From NCBI GenBank assembly GCA_041392505.1, contig JAWKLX010000043.1, forward strand, positions 1 through 64,000: a stretch of 64,000 nt of DNA, in the 5' to 3' direction. The translations under genes and the position numbers were made by a program. The notes under the pieces were generated by a model. The model worked only from the letters and a program-made list of their open reading frames with translations, searched no databases and was not told the DNA's origin. Each line of letters starts with the position of its first letter. Position 1 is the stretch's first letter. Shown here in pieces: positions 35,236 to 44,731 of this stretch. This stretch comes from UBA6168 sp041392505. GTDB lineage: Bacteria; Bacteroidota; Bacteroidia; Chitinophagales; Saprospiraceae.

Positions 35236-38200
35236 ATGAAAACTAACTCCGTTTTGTTATTAACTATTATTTCTGTTTTCAATATCCATACAAATATATT
35301 GGGGCAAACCATCAATACTGTAGAAAGGACAAAAGAAAATCTCTCAAATAGTTTAGTACACGAGAAATATCAAATTGCAGAAGAATCGCTTAACACATTA
35401 TTTTTAGACTACAAAAAAAACAACCGATTAAATGAATTAGCCTTATATTTAAATGACTTAGCATACCAATTAAATTCTGATAAAAGACTTGACGCATCTA
35501 TTTATATTTCAAAAAAAAACATTGAAATCACAAAAAAATATATAAGCGAAAAAGACACAATTATTGGCTTGGCATACGATTTCCTTGGAAACAATTTTAT
35601 CCAAAAAGGGATAGCAGACAGTGCACTTTTATATTATAATCTTGCCATTGACAACTTTAAAGAAAACAGAGTTCAATTAAAATATGCTTTCGCTTTAATC
35701 GGAAAAGTTGTGTCTCATTATTATTTAGGACAAATAAAGGAAATGGAAACACCATTAAGTGAAGCTACGTTTATTTCAAACACTTTAGAAAATAAGGACG
35801 AAACACTTACGGGGCTTTGTTTTCAATTATCCGGAGTTTTATTTGACGCTTTGGGTGATTTCGATAAAGCCATCAACCTTTATAAAAATGCAATAAACAC
35901 AAGAACAGTAGACTCCAAAATGGATTCCTTAAGTATTTCTACCGAATACAATAATTTAGGTGCAGCTTATTTGATTAAAGGAGATTACGACTTGGCCAAC
36001 GAATATTTAGAAAAATCAATTTTACTGGACAATAAAACAGGGGCGAAACAAGATGCACTTCTTAGAAGCTACATAAACATCATTTTGGGTTACAGTAGAA
36101 AAGAAGATTATACAAAAGCAATAGAATACTTATACAAAGCAAAAGAGATTATTAACAAGCACAAATCAATTAAACAGTCCACTATTTATCCAGACTTTCT
36201 AAATGTTGCTTGTTATATTTCCAATGACACTTCTAATCCAGAAGAGACAATTGCCTACGCTAAGGAATTGATGTCGAAAGCATCTAATATTCCAGTTTTC
36301 TTTTACTTAGCCAATCTACATTTAGGACGTGCCTACTCAATTAAATCGGATTTTCAAGCTGCAGGAAATTATTTTGAAAAGGCCTATCTGTTTTTTCGAA
36401 AAAACCAAAAAAAAATAAAAGAAGGCAGAAATGAAATATTTAATTATTTATCACAATACTATTACGATGCTGGCAAATTTGAAGAAGCATTAGAAATCGT
36501 TCAAAATGGATTACTTGAAATTTCCCGAGATTCCAATTTAGTAAATAAATTTACTAATCCTTTGCCTACCATTACTCAACATAAAGGTGCTCTCCTAAAA
36601 TTATTGTTTTTAAAGGCACTCATTCTTAATAAATTATATCAAAAAAATAAAGAAGAACAATATCTTAATCACGCCTTCGAAACTTACGAGTTGGGCACCC
36701 ATGTAATTGACCTTTTACGAAATGATCATGTTTCTACCGGCTCCAAACAATTTTTATTAAAAAAAGCCATTCCATTTTACGAAAACTCTATCGCCATTGC
36801 CTTGGAAATAAATAGAGTTACAGGTGACCCTGAATATTTGGAAAAGGCATTTGTTTTAAACCAAAAAGGCAAAGCAATTTTATTATTAGACAGGTTAAAT
36901 GATGCAGAAGCAAAAGTATTTTCAAATATCCCTGACAGCATACTACAAAAAGAAAAAATATTGAAACGAGACCTGGCATTTTATCAGAAACATATTTTTG
37001 ATGAACTGCAATATGGAGATGATGCCGATACGCTGAAATTAGAAGTTTGGGATGAAAAAGTATTTAATTTGAATAGGTCTCTTGAGGAATTGAATTCCTA
37101 CCTTGAAAAAAAGTTTCCTCAATATTATAACTTGAAATATCGGCCTACCTTACCAAGTACCGCCGAACTGTTTAAAAATGGTCTCCAAAAAAATGAGTTG
37201 TACCTTGAATATTTCATGGGAGATAGCACTTTATATATTTTTGTTGTATCCGATAAGGGGATTGAAGTTGTTGATTTGAAAAATGGCGAAGCATTTCAAA
37301 ATGACCTGACGGCAATCATCACACAGGTATCGACTATGCCAATCGGAAATATCAATGATCTCTTTTTACAATTTTCTCAATCTGCGCACCGTCTTTATCA
37401 ACAGTTGATCGAACCAGCCATCAAAGAATCCCCCAATTTTTCAAGTTTGATAATCGTACCCCATGGTCAACTAAGTTTTTTACCTTTTGAAATTTTACTG
37501 TCTGAATCCGTCCCTTCAACTGCCATTGTAAATTTTGGCCAACTTCCATATTTGATAAAAAAGTACTCCATCAATTACAATTCCTCGGCAGGAATGCTAA
37601 TGAAGTCGATTGCTGAAAATCCAGCCGATCAAAAAGATATTAAATGCGCTGCATTTGTCCCCAGCTACACGTTGAACCAATCTAATCAGTTAGACAATCG
37701 TAAAAATTTAACTTCGTTGCCGGGTGCGGAACGGGAGGTAGAACTACTTTCCAAATATTTTCCCGGCGATTATTTTTATGGGAAAAATGCCTCGGAAGCC
37801 AATTTTAAAGCTATTTCAGAAAACTATAACCTTATACATTTAGCCATGCACGGAGTGGCTAACCAAGAATCAACTTTATATTCCAAGTTGATCTTCAATA
37901 ACAATGAGGATACTACAGAAGACAATGTTTTGCATGCTTATGAAATCTATGGGTTGATGCTAAAAGCAAAGTTGGTCGTTCTAAGTTCCTGCCAATCTGG
38001 ATTCGGAAAATTCGTACATGGTGAAGGCATTGTCAGTTTGGCTCAAGGTTTTTTACAGGCTGGTTCTCAGGCTGTTACCATGAGTTTATGGGAAGCACAG
38101 GATGGTTCTACAGCGTATATTATGGGTAAATATTATGGCAAACTGAACGAAGGCATGGCAAAAAATGAGGCTCTTAGGCAGGCCAAATTGGATTATTTAG

Positions 38201-38367
38201 GACACTCGTCTCATCAAAAACATCCATTTTTTTGGGCAGCGTTTGTGAATGTTGGCAACCCTTCACCTATTGTTGAAAACAACTATTTACCAGCAATCAT
38301 CATAGTTGGCCTTATGCTTTTCGTAATTCTTACCATTTATTATTTTCGATACCATAAAAAAAACTGA
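35236..38367 (+). CDS. Exported TPR-CHAT protease with C-terminal membrane anchor
   Basis: 1043 residues. A signal peptide (to ~24, NILGQ) is followed by about ten TPR units (~35-560), a helical linker, and a CHAT caspase-like domain (~643-1010) with the expected dyad: H872 in LIHLAMHGVA and C919 in VVLSSCQSGFG, then GEGIVSLAQGFLQAG and HPFFWAAFV. A final transmembrane helix (~1018-1037) and basic tail (RYHKKN) anchor it with the protease domain on the periplasmic side. CHAT proteins are cysteine proteases activated by partner binding to their TPRs. The first half is markedly AT-rich compared with most genes here. It faces the sigma/TPR operon. Confidence 0.92.
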   Translation: MKTNSVLLLTIISVFNIHTNILGQTINTVERTKENLSNSLVHEKYQIAEESLNTLFLDYKKNNRLNELALYLNDLAYQLNSDKRLDASIYISKKNIEITKKYISEKDTIIGLAYDFLGNNFIQKGIADSALLYYNLAIDNFKENRVQLKYAFALIGKVVSHYYLGQIKEMETPLSEATFISNTLENKDETLTGLCFQLSGVLFDALGDFDKAINLYKNAINTRTVDSKMDSLSISTEYNNLGAAYLIKGDYDLANEYLEKSILLDNKTGAKQDALLRSYINIILGYSRKEDYTKAIEYLYKAKEIINKHKSIKQSTIYPDFLNVACYISNDTSNPEETIAYAKELMSKASNIPVFFYLANLHLGRAYSIKSDFQAAGNYFEKAYLFFRKNQKKIKEGRNEIFNYLSQYYYDAGKFEEALEIVQNGLLEISRDSNLVNKFTNPLPTITQHKGALLKLLFLKALILNKLYQKNKEEQYLNHAFETYELGTHVIDLLRNDHVSTGSKQFLLKKAIPFYENSIAIALEINRVTGDPEYLEKAFVLNQKGKAILLLDRLNDAEAKVFSNIPDSILQKEKILKRDLAFYQKHIFDELQYGDDADTLKLEVWDEKVFNLNRSLEELNSYLEKKFPQYYNLKYRPTLPSTAELFKNGLQKNELYLEYFMGDSTLYIFVVSDKGIEVVDLKNGEAFQNDLTAIITQVSTMPIGNINDLFLQFSQSAHRLYQQLIEPAIKESPNFSSLIIVPHGQLSFLPFEILLSESVPSTAIVNFGQLPYLIKKYSINYNSSAGMLMKSIAENPADQKDIKCAAFVPSYTLNQSNQLDNRKNLTSLPGAEREVELLSKYFPGDYFYGKNASEANFKAISENYNLIHLAMHGVANQESTLYSKLIFNNNEDTTEDNVLHAYEIYGLMLKAKLVVLSSCQSGFGKFVHGEGIVSLAQGFLQAGSQAVTMSLWEAQDGSTAYIMGKYYGKLNEGMAKNEALRQAKLDYLGHSSHQKHPFFWAAFVNVGNPSPIVENNYLPAIIIVGLMLFVILTIYYFRYHKKN

Positions 38368-38751
38368 GTCTCCTGCATTTTCAAATGGTCGATCATTATT
38401 TTCAGAACTATCGTTCAGTAGCTGTCAAAAGGAAATGGGCATTAATTTTTAATACCCCAGCCTTCAACTGCTTTATCTCATTTCACTTGAAATCCTTATG
38501 TTTGGCCTTTTCTTTATTAACCCCCTCCAAAGACCAAATGTGACTTGTTATATTAAAGTGCTAAGAACCACTTTTTAAGCTGGACGAACGATTTTCAGCT
38601 TAGTAGGTTCTCCTCAAAGAATTTGTTGCAGCATATCAAAACCTAAACGTAACTATCCCGAAAGGGCGGTGTTTTTGGTAACCCCGAAGTTAATTCGGAA
38701 TCAATTTTTACCACCCCCCCCTTGTTGAAAAGTTACAACTAAACTCAAAAA
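38368..38751. other. Intergenic region between the CHAT gene and panB
   Basis: 384 bases with no supportable gene. It contains a small CCGAA..TTCGG hairpin (~38682-38699) and a run of eight or more C residues near 38715. Confidence 0.5.
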
Positions 38752-39567
38752 ATGTCAGTACATAAAGAGGTCAAAAGGGTAACCGTCCATGTTTTACAGG
38801 CTATGAAAGCCCGTGGCGAAAAGATCACCATGTTGACAGGCTATGATTTTTCCATGGCCCGGATACTTGACGATGCAGGCGTCGATGTCATCCTCGTAGG
38901 GGATAGCGCATCCAATGTGATGGCTGGACACGAGACGACCCTCCCAATCACACTCGATCAAATGATTTATCATGCATCATCTGTCGTGAGAGCGGTGAAA
39001 AGGGCACTCATTGTTGTGGATTTACCATTTGGTTATTACCAGGGAAGTTCGAGGATCGCCTTGGAAAGTGCCATCCGCATCATGAAAGAATCAGGGGCTC
39101 ACGCTGTAAAATTAGAAGGTGGGGTTGAAATCGAAGAATCAGTTCGTAGGATACTGTCAGCTGGAATTCCCGTTATGGGGCATTTAGGGTTGACGCCTCA
39201 GTCTATCTATAAATTTGGCACTTATCAAGTTCGAGCAAAGGAAGAAGACGAAGCGGCCCGGTTGAAGAAAGATGCCAAGCTTTTGCAAAAAATGGGCTGT
39301 TTCGCCATCGTTTTAGAAAAGATACCAGCTGCTCTGACCAAAGTAGTTTCGGAGAGCTTGGTCATCCCAACCATTGGCATTGGTGGTGGCATGCATGCAG
39401 ACGGACAGGTGTTGGTCACCCATGACATGCTGGGCATCACCAAAGATTTCCATCCGAGATTTTTGCGGCGTTACCTCGAATTATTCGATGTCATCAAAGG
39501 GGCGGTAGAACAATATTGCGCCGATGTGAAAAGCAAAGATTTCCCGAACGAAAACGAACAGTATTAA
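38752..39567 (+). CDS. panB: 3-methyl-2-oxobutanoate hydroxymethyltransferase
   Basis: 271 residues, the family norm. It catalyses the first committed step of pantothenate (coenzyme A) synthesis, adding a hydroxymethyl group from methylene-tetrahydrofolate to ketoisovalerate. Motifs: MLTGYDFSMARILDDAG, VGDSASNVMAGHETTLPIT with the metal-binding aspartate, VKLEGG, MGHLGLTPQS, and IGIGGGMHADGQVLVTHDMLG. No other pan genes are nearby. It is followed 83 bases later by mltG, which may be co-transcribed. Confidence 0.96.
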   Translation: MSVHKEVKRVTVHVLQAMKARGEKITMLTGYDFSMARILDDAGVDVILVGDSASNVMAGHETTLPITLDQMIYHASSVVRAVKRALIVVDLPFGYYQGSSRIALESAIRIMKESGAHAVKLEGGVEIEESVRRILSAGIPVMGHLGLTPQSIYKFGTYQVRAKEEDEAARLKKDAKLLQKMGCFAIVLEKIPAALTKVVSESLVIPTIGIGGGMHADGQVLVTHDMLGITKDFHPRFLRRYLELFDVIKGAVEQYCADVKSKDFPNENEQY

Positions 39568-39650
39568 GGAGTGTCGAATGACTAGTGGTGAGGCCTGAGT
39601 TTTGAATTATTTAGTTCTTAGCACTATTACCCTTTGCACTAATTATTTTT

Positions 39651-40700
39651 ATGGAAAATAATCCAGAGCAACCGAAAAAAAATAAGCGCTTGATCCCAAT
39701 CTTGGCCACCTTGGCATTTTTGGCCGTTGCTTATGCTGGGATCAAGGTTTACCATTTTTTATACGAGTCAAATGTGCCGACTGCTCTGAGCAATAATCTG
39801 ATCCAGATACCGACTGGTTCCGATTTTGAAAAGGTCGTTTCGTTGCTCAAAGAAGGCGGATTTTTAATTCAGGAACATTCTTTCCGGGTCATGGCCGAGC
39901 AGATGAAATACACGGGCCGGGCAGGCCAATTCAAGATCACACCGGGTTGGACGAACCGGGAACTGATCAGACACCTTCGGGGAGGAAAGCAGGAACCGGT
40001 CAAATTGGTTTTGGTCAATGAACGATTGCCAGAACATGTGGCTGCCAAAGCGGCCAGGTTCATCGAAGCAGATTCGCTGGGCATTATCCAGTTATTAAAC
40101 AACGAAGTATTTTTGGACAGCATCGGCTACACGCCACAATCTATCATGACCCTGTTCATACCTAATACTTATGAATTCTTTTGGAATACTTCGCCCCGCC
40201 AATTCATTGAACGGATGATCAAGGAAAATAATAATTTTTGGGAAAAAGAGAACCGATTGGAAAAAGCGAAGGAACTGAATTTGACCAAAAAAGAAGTGTA
40301 CACTTTAGCCTCTATTGTAGAAAGGGAAACCAACCAAAAAAGTGAAAAACCAAGAGTTGCGGGTTTGTATTACAACCGGATAAAAAAGGGGATGCTCCTG
40401 CAAGCCGACCCAACACTCGTATTTGCTTCCCGTGACTGGGAGACTCGTAGCCTTGCCAAATACAAAACACTCGATTCGCCCTACAACACCTATATGTACC
40501 CCGGCCTACCTCCGGGCCCGATCAGCATGGCATCCATCCCGAGTATTGATGCAGTGCTAAACAGGGAAAAACACGAGTACATTTTTATGTGTGCAAGAGG
40601 GGATGAAACGGGCCTCCATAATTTCTCAAAGTCGTTACACGGACACAATAAGAACATCGAAATTTACAAAAGGAATTTGCGGAAAAGGGGATTGTTTTAA
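39651..40700 (+). CDS. mltG: Endolytic transglycosylase MltG (YceG-like)
   Basis: 349 residues with a cytoplasmic basic N-terminus, one transmembrane helix (~15-33) and a periplasmic LysM-like then YceG-like domain. The catalytic glutamate is E224 in LASIVERETN, followed by KPRVAGLYYNRIKKGMLLQADPT-type residues and the C-terminal NTYMYPGLPPGPISMPS-like motif (here PGPISMASIPS). It cuts nascent peptidoglycan strands to end glycan polymerisation. A strong terminator follows at 40731. Confidence 0.95.
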   Translation: MENNPEQPKKNKRLIPILATLAFLAVAYAGIKVYHFLYESNVPTALSNNLIQIPTGSDFEKVVSLLKEGGFLIQEHSFRVMAEQMKYTGRAGQFKITPGWTNRELIRHLRGGKQEPVKLVLVNERLPEHVAAKAARFIEADSLGIIQLLNNEVFLDSIGYTPQSIMTLFIPNTYEFFWNTSPRQFIERMIKENNNFWEKENRLEKAKELNLTKKEVYTLASIVERETNQKSEKPRVAGLYYNRIKKGMLLQADPTLVFASRDWETRSLAKYKTLDSPYNTYMYPGLPPGPISMASIPSIDAVLNREKHEYIFMCARGDETGLHNFSKSLHGHNKNIEIYKRNLRKRGLF

Positions 40701-40730
40701 AAAAATGAACCAAAGTTTACGAAGACACCA

Positions 40731-40776
40731 AAAAGGAAAGGCGTCCCGATTTTACCTCGGAACGCCTTTTCTTTTT
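40731..40776. terminator. Intrinsic terminator after mltG
   Basis: AAAAGGAAAGGCGT..CCGA pairs with TCGG..ACGCCTTTTCTTTT (one mismatched pair) with a T-run. It may also serve the convergent transaldolase gene. Confidence 0.8.
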
Positions 40777-40823
40777 ACTGTTAAAGACCCTAAATCAATC
40801 CCCTCAAATTCACTGTTCCCCTA

Positions 40824-41483
40824 TTATCCATTTGCCTTTTGATGGTCTGCCAGGAATTTCGCCAAACCAATATCCGTCAAAGGATGGTTCAACAATCCGA
40901 GAATAGAATCCAATGGGCAAGTTACCACATCCGCACCATTGAGTGCAGCCTGAACGATGTGCCGGGCATTGCGGATAGAAGCTGCCAATATTTCCGTATC
41001 AAAACCCTGCACGGCATAAATCTCGGCGATTTCCCGGATCAAAGCGATGCCGTCCCAGTTGGTATCATCAATGCGGCCAATGAAAGGGGACAAGTAGGTA
41101 GCACCAGCTTTGGCGGCCAAGATGGCTTGCCCAGAAGAGAAAACCAAAGTGCAATTGGTGCGGATTTCATTTTCTGTAAACCAAGAAATGGCTTTCACCC
41201 CCTCTTTGATCATCGGCACTTTCACGACGATGTTCTCGTGCAGTCCGGCCAAACGTTTTCCCTCTTCCACAATGCCTTTAAAGTCAGTAGCAATAACTTC
41301 GGCACTAACATCCCCTAATCCGACAATTTCACAAATGTCCTTGTAATGTTTTTCCACATTATCTTTTCCGGAAATACCTTCTTTGGCCATCAGGCTGGGG
41401 TTGGTGGTTACGCCGTCGAGAATACCCAGGTCTTTGGCTTCTTTGATTTGGTCGAGGTTAGCAGTATCAATGAAAAATTTCAT
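40824..41483 (-). CDS. Transaldolase (short TalC/fructose-6-phosphate aldolase type)
   Basis: 219 residues from the ATG at 41483 (MKFFIDTANLDQIKEAKDLG). An upstream in-frame start at 41534 would lie inside the promoter box. The Schiff-base lysine is K88 in NIVVKVPMIKEG, and GVTTNPSLMAKEG and CTLVFSSGQAILAAKAGATYLSPFIGR are typical of the short decameric family. It interconverts pentose-phosphate sugars, or cleaves fructose-6-phosphate; the two activities cannot be separated by eye. Single gene, convergent with mltG. Confidence 0.93.
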   Translation of the reverse strand: MKFFIDTANLDQIKEAKDLGILDGVTTNPSLMAKEGISGKDNVEKHYKDICEIVGLGDVSAEVIATDFKGIVEEGKRLAGLHENIVVKVPMIKEGVKAISWFTENEIRTNCTLVFSSGQAILAAKAGATYLSPFIGRIDDTNWDGIALIREIAEIYAVQGFDTEILAASIRNARHIVQAALNGADVVTCPLDSILGLLNHPLTDIGLAKFLADHQKANG

Positions 41484-41531
41484 GTTTGGTTCTTGATTTA
41501 TAGTTGTTTGTAATTTGATGACAATTGGCCG

Positions 41532-41539
41532 CAAAGGTA
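41532..41539 (-). promoter_or_regulatory. Candidate -7 box TACCTTTG for the transaldolase gene
   Basis: Exact TAnnTTTG match on the minus strand, 49 bases before the ATG. No TTG is seen at -33. Confidence 0.45.
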
Positions 41540-41651
41540 GGAAAGGGAGGGCATGTGTTTGATAGTTTCAAAAAAATTAGGGAGCAATAGCGATACTCAA
41601 CCCTCTCGATTAGGGCATTCAAATACTTGAGAAACTGAAATTACCGCCTAT

Positions 41652-42038
41652 TTACTCACGCCACTTTTGTACTTGTGTCAGCAATTTTTCTTTCTCCAAA
41701 AACAGCGTAATAGCGCTTCCCCAAAAAACAACCAACGCCAGGTAAAACAGTGTTCCTCCATCCCCTTGCACTTCGATTCCAAGCTTGGTTAAATGGAAAA
41801 ATATAGCACCAGAAATAATGCCCAATGCCATTATAGGCAGCAGCCAGGACGTACTTGGTACGAGAATCAATATGGCGGCAATCAATTCTGCAATGCCGCT
41901 CCCAATGCGACCAGCTGCCCCTAACCCAGTTTGTTCAAAAATATAAACGCTTTCCGGGGATGCAGTGAACTTGAAATACAGGGTTTGTAATAAAATGACG
42001 GCTACTAATAGGCGGATAATCAATGCAAAGATTTTCAT
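41652..42038 (-). CDS. DoxX family membrane protein
   Basis: 128 residues with four transmembrane helices. The start MKIFALIIRLLVAVILLQTLYFKF and the later GSGIAELIAAILILVPSTSWLLPIMALG match the DoxX/MauE-like superfamily, small quinone- or thiol-linked membrane proteins. The basic tail is KLLTQVQKWRE. It is the last gene of a minus-strand group with two outer-membrane barrels and DM13 lipoproteins, hinting at a redox-related envelope process (inference). Confidence 0.8.
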   Translation of the reverse strand: MKIFALIIRLLVAVILLQTLYFKFTASPESVYIFEQTGLGAAGRIGSGIAELIAAILILVPSTSWLLPIMALGIISGAIFFHLTKLGIEVQGDGGTLFYLALVVFWGSAITLFLEKEKLLTQVQKWRE

Positions 42039-42040
42039 TG

Positions 42041-42085
42041 GTTGGATGTTAGATAGTTATATGGTTTGATCGTTTGATGGTTTTG
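42041..42085 (-). repeat. Octamer-like array before the DoxX gene
   Basis: On the coding strand: ACCATCAA, ACGATCAA, ACCATATA, ACTATCTA, ACATCCAA, then CCA and the ATG. Units of 8 bases, degenerate. Confidence 0.6.
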
Positions 42086-42098
42086 ATTTAGTAGCTTT

Positions 42099-42977
42099 TT
42101 ATCCCTTTTGCAATTTATAAAAAACACCAAATGAATAGGATGGGCTGGCGAAGATCAAACTGCCACTGAGCGCAATACCGTAGGTAGCAGAAACACCCCA
42201 TTTATCATTGATGTTGTAAGCCAACTCTGGGGAAAAAGTCAGGTGTTCGCTGTTGTTCGCAAAAACACTGGTGCTGTTGGATCGCTCAGCGGGTAGGTCT
42301 CCATTTTTGAAAGACTTGATGCCGTACAAACGACCGATCGCTGTAAAACGGTTTTTTGCAAAGGTGACGCCGCCCTCTATGCCATATCTAAACTCGTCCG
42401 AGAAACCATTTGTCCGATTATTCAATCCTGCATAGACATTTGCGTAAGCGGAAATTTTCCCTAATTGAAAACCACTACCAGCGTCTATTTGCAATAATTG
42501 GTTGAATTCCCCGTCGCCAGTTTGCAAGGCCCCAGCCATTCCGCCATTGTCATTTCCCAACGGAAGCCCAAATGTGAGGGTCGCACTGAGCGCAACCGGT
42601 TTATTCAAAGTCAAAGCGTATTTCAACCCCAGATCGGTATCGCCAAACGAATTGATGGCTTCCCCCGGAATTTGCACTTCACCCGTTGTACCAGAAACCG
42701 TATTATTGAAATAGGCCCTGCTGAAAAAAGGAATGTATGCCACACCAGTCAGCCGATTCGTAAACCCATATTCGGCATAAAGCGAGGTGTTGAACAAGCC
42801 ATTCGTTGTGTTTGGGTCAATTTGTCCGACATCGGTATAATGTTGGTCGGAAATCAACCACCACTGCGACAATTTAAAATAGCCCCACCCCTTGGGCTGC
42901 GGCCATCCGCCTCCGGCAAAAACATTGGCAGTAAATAAAACGAGCAAAATGGATATGTTGAAAATTCTATTTTTCAT
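42099..42977 (-). CDS. Outer-membrane beta-barrel protein (transporter-like)
   Basis: 292 residues from ATG 42977 (an ATG two codons earlier is equivalent). The signal peptide ends at NVFAGGG. The mature protein is built of amphipathic strands (SLYAEYGFTNRLTGVAYIPF, DLGLKYALTLNKPVALSATL, FSPELAYNINDKWGVSATYG) and ends in an aromatic strand (YSFGVFYKLQKG). This resembles the MetA-like phenol-degradation outer-membrane family often annotated simply as transporter. It is paralogous in plan to the barrel at 43731. The substrate is unknown. Confidence 0.8.
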   Translation of the reverse strand: MKNRIFNISILLVLFTANVFAGGGWPQPKGWGYFKLSQWWLISDQHYTDVGQIDPNTTNGLFNTSLYAEYGFTNRLTGVAYIPFFSRAYFNNTVSGTTGEVQIPGEAINSFGDTDLGLKYALTLNKPVALSATLTFGLPLGNDNGGMAGALQTGDGEFNQLLQIDAGSGFQLGKISAYANVYAGLNNRTNGFSDEFRYGIEGGVTFAKNRFTAIGRLYGIKSFKNGDLPAERSNSTSVFANNSEHLTFSPELAYNINDKWGVSATYGIALSGSLIFASPSYSFGVFYKLQKG

Positions 42978-43030
42978 GATCATTAAATTTGGAATTAATT
43001 TATTCGACAGCGGCATGCGAGATTTACAAA

Positions 43031-43705
43031 TTATTGGATCTCCCCCTCCCCTACTTTCACACCAAATGGTTTGCACCAATAAAGCAAATATTGATAGTCA
43101 TTGATCCCAACTCCCGGCACTTCGTAAGTATGTGCCCCATCAAAGACCGTGACTGCCCCAATTTCCAGGGCATTGCTGATGGATGACGGGTTGTTTCCTA
43201 AATAAATATACAGCCCAGGCAGTGCTGTCGACGCTTCATAATCATCTGATAAAGAGATAGTAAGCTTGCCGTTGATCTCCTCAACCGTAAAACTCCCCTT
43301 CAGGTTGTAGCTGCTGGTTGTTTTCAGAACCCCCATTTTGGTTGGGTTGGAAACGACGGTTTCTTCATCAACAATCAGGGTAAACTGGTCCGTAACTGCT
43401 GGTTTTCCTTCCAATTCAACAGTGGCCGAAACTACCGTCATTCCTTTCTCAAGTGCCGTGGCAAGGCCGCTGTCATTGATGGAAAGGACGGCCGGATCGG
43501 TGCTGCTCCAGACAACTGTGCGGTCTTCTTCTACCCCAATATTGTTGGTAAACATGGCTTCGAATTGGTAGCTCTCCCCCACTGCGATGGTATCCAAACG
43601 ATTTAGGATGCGGACAGCCTCCGGCGTTTCGTCCATGATAATGTCATCCCCAATGCACCCAAGTGCTGAGGTGATGGCCAATAAGAAGAATAAGAAATGT
43701 CTCAT
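43031..43705 (-). CDS. Lipoprotein with BIg2-like and DM13 domains
   Basis: 224 residues with a lipobox at SALGC (C17). Residues ~30-110 form a BIg2-like Ig domain (AVGESYQFEAMFTNNIG, VVWSSTDPAVLSINDSGLAT). Residues ~125-224 are DM13: GSFTVEEINGKLTISLSDDY, PGLYIYLGNN and YQYLLYWCKPFGVKVG with the conserved cysteine. DM13 has been proposed to carry a redox-active cysteine near DOMON-like electron-transfer proteins (family knowledge). It is flanked on both sides by outer-membrane barrels on the same strand (26- and 53-base gaps), suggesting they work together. Confidence 0.82.
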   Translation of the reverse strand: MRHFLFFLLAITSALGCIGDDIIMDETPEAVRILNRLDTIAVGESYQFEAMFTNNIGVEEDRTVVWSSTDPAVLSINDSGLATALEKGMTVVSATVELEGKPAVTDQFTLIVDEETVVSNPTKMGVLKTTSSYNLKGSFTVEEINGKLTISLSDDYEASTALPGLYIYLGNNPSSISNALEIGAVTVFDGAHTYEVPGVGINDYQYLLYWCKPFGVKVGEGEIQ

Positions 43706-43730
43706 GTGAAATTTTAGTTTTGGGAAATCA

Positions 43731-44600
43731 TCATCCCGGTTTTATTTGATAAGAAATGCCAATATTCAAAACAGCACCTAAGTAAACATTTTTGGGATCA
43801 ACGAAAAAATCAAAGCTGCGCCAATATTCAACAATCAGCCCCAAACGTTGGCCAAATTGCCAACCAGCCCCCAATGCCGCCGCAGTGAACTCCGTTCCTT
43901 CCCCTCTAAAAAACGGCACATTTTCTTTTGGAGAGCCGAGACTGATCAACGTCGCCAAACTGCCTTTCAGGTAAAATTTTTCTATTGGTTTGAAACCAAT
44001 TTCAAGCCCTGTTTGCAGCTGATCGGAAAAACCTTTTGTGCGCAAATTGTGGCTACCGTGCAAATTGACCCAACCTTTTCCCTGCGGAAGAGGGGTGCTA
44101 ATGGCCAATGTTGTCCAAACGTTCAGTTCCCCGTCGGTAGTTGCCAGATTTATTTTTTCTTTAAAACCAAGGTCATTGGCTTTTTTGGCAACAGCGAAAT
44201 TATCTTTCTTTCCTAAAGGGATTTCTGGTGCCACTGCAAGCGATATTGGGATTTTTTTAGAAATCGCATATTTCAAACCAAGCCTTAAATCGCCGGGCGC
44301 AGCTACCACATTGGTGGTCGGGAAGCTGTTGAAACGCAGGGCGGAAGAATTCAAGATGGCCGTAAATCGGGGACTAAAGCCATATTCCCCATAGAGGTTC
44401 AACGCTTGCTGTCGGTATTCCGAAGAAAATGGGTTCGCATCTCCATTAACGCCGAAATATTTATCGGAAGAAAAATGAACGCCGCTGACCTGTGCATACA
44501 GCCCGCCTTTTTCCTGAACCCAACCGCTTTGTGCGAGTACTACATTTCCCCAAATAAAAAGCAATGCCATCAAGAAAAACCCTTTCTGCTTGGTCTCCAT
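43731..44600 (-). CDS. Outer-membrane beta-barrel protein (second transporter-like)
   Basis: 289 residues with a signal peptide (FFLMALLFIWGNVVLAQ). The mature sequence has strand patterns like the barrel at 42099: LNLYGEYGFSPRFTAIL, DLRLGLKYAISKKIPISLAV, GWQFGQRLGLIVEYWR and a final VLNIGISYQIKPG. Both proteins contain the phrase D-L-x-L-G-L-K-Y-A and a TKGFSD/TNGFSD motif, so they are diverged paralogues. It lies upstream of the BIg2-DM13 gene in the same likely operon, just downstream of a GAGG-ended hairpin. Confidence 0.8.
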   Translation of the reverse strand: METKQKGFFLMALLFIWGNVVLAQSGWVQEKGGLYAQVSGVHFSSDKYFGVNGDANPFSSEYRQQALNLYGEYGFSPRFTAILNSSALRFNSFPTTNVVAAPGDLRLGLKYAISKKIPISLAVAPEIPLGKKDNFAVAKKANDLGFKEKINLATTDGELNVWTTLAISTPLPQGKGWVNLHGSHNLRTKGFSDQLQTGLEIGFKPIEKFYLKGSLATLISLGSPKENVPFFRGEGTEFTAAALGAGWQFGQRLGLIVEYWRSFDFFVDPKNVYLGAVLNIGISYQIKPG

Positions 44601-44610
44601 TTTTTGTTCT

Positions 44611-44700
44611 TTAAAAGAGGCTGTCTCATAAGTCCTGATTTGCTAAATTTTTTAAATTTAGTAAATCTATAAGTCCGAGGGACTTATGACACGGCCTCAA
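44611..44700. repeat. Hairpin element with GAGGC..GCCTC ends (copy 1)
   Basis: GAGGCTGTCTCATAAGTCC (44617-44635) pairs with GGACTTATGACACGGCCTC (44680-44698) with one wobble and one mismatch. Inside, TTTGCTAAATTT pairs with AAATTTAGTAAA. The ends GAGGCYGT / ACGGCCTC recur in the 54.3-kb element. Confidence 0.75.
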
Positions 44701-44731
44701 TGGCTTTAGTGTTTCAATGGCTGTCTTCGTA

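Noticed and set aside
38368..38751. Possible riboswitch before panB
   Set aside because: Only a small hairpin and a C-run are visible; no conserved aptamer pattern could be recognised.
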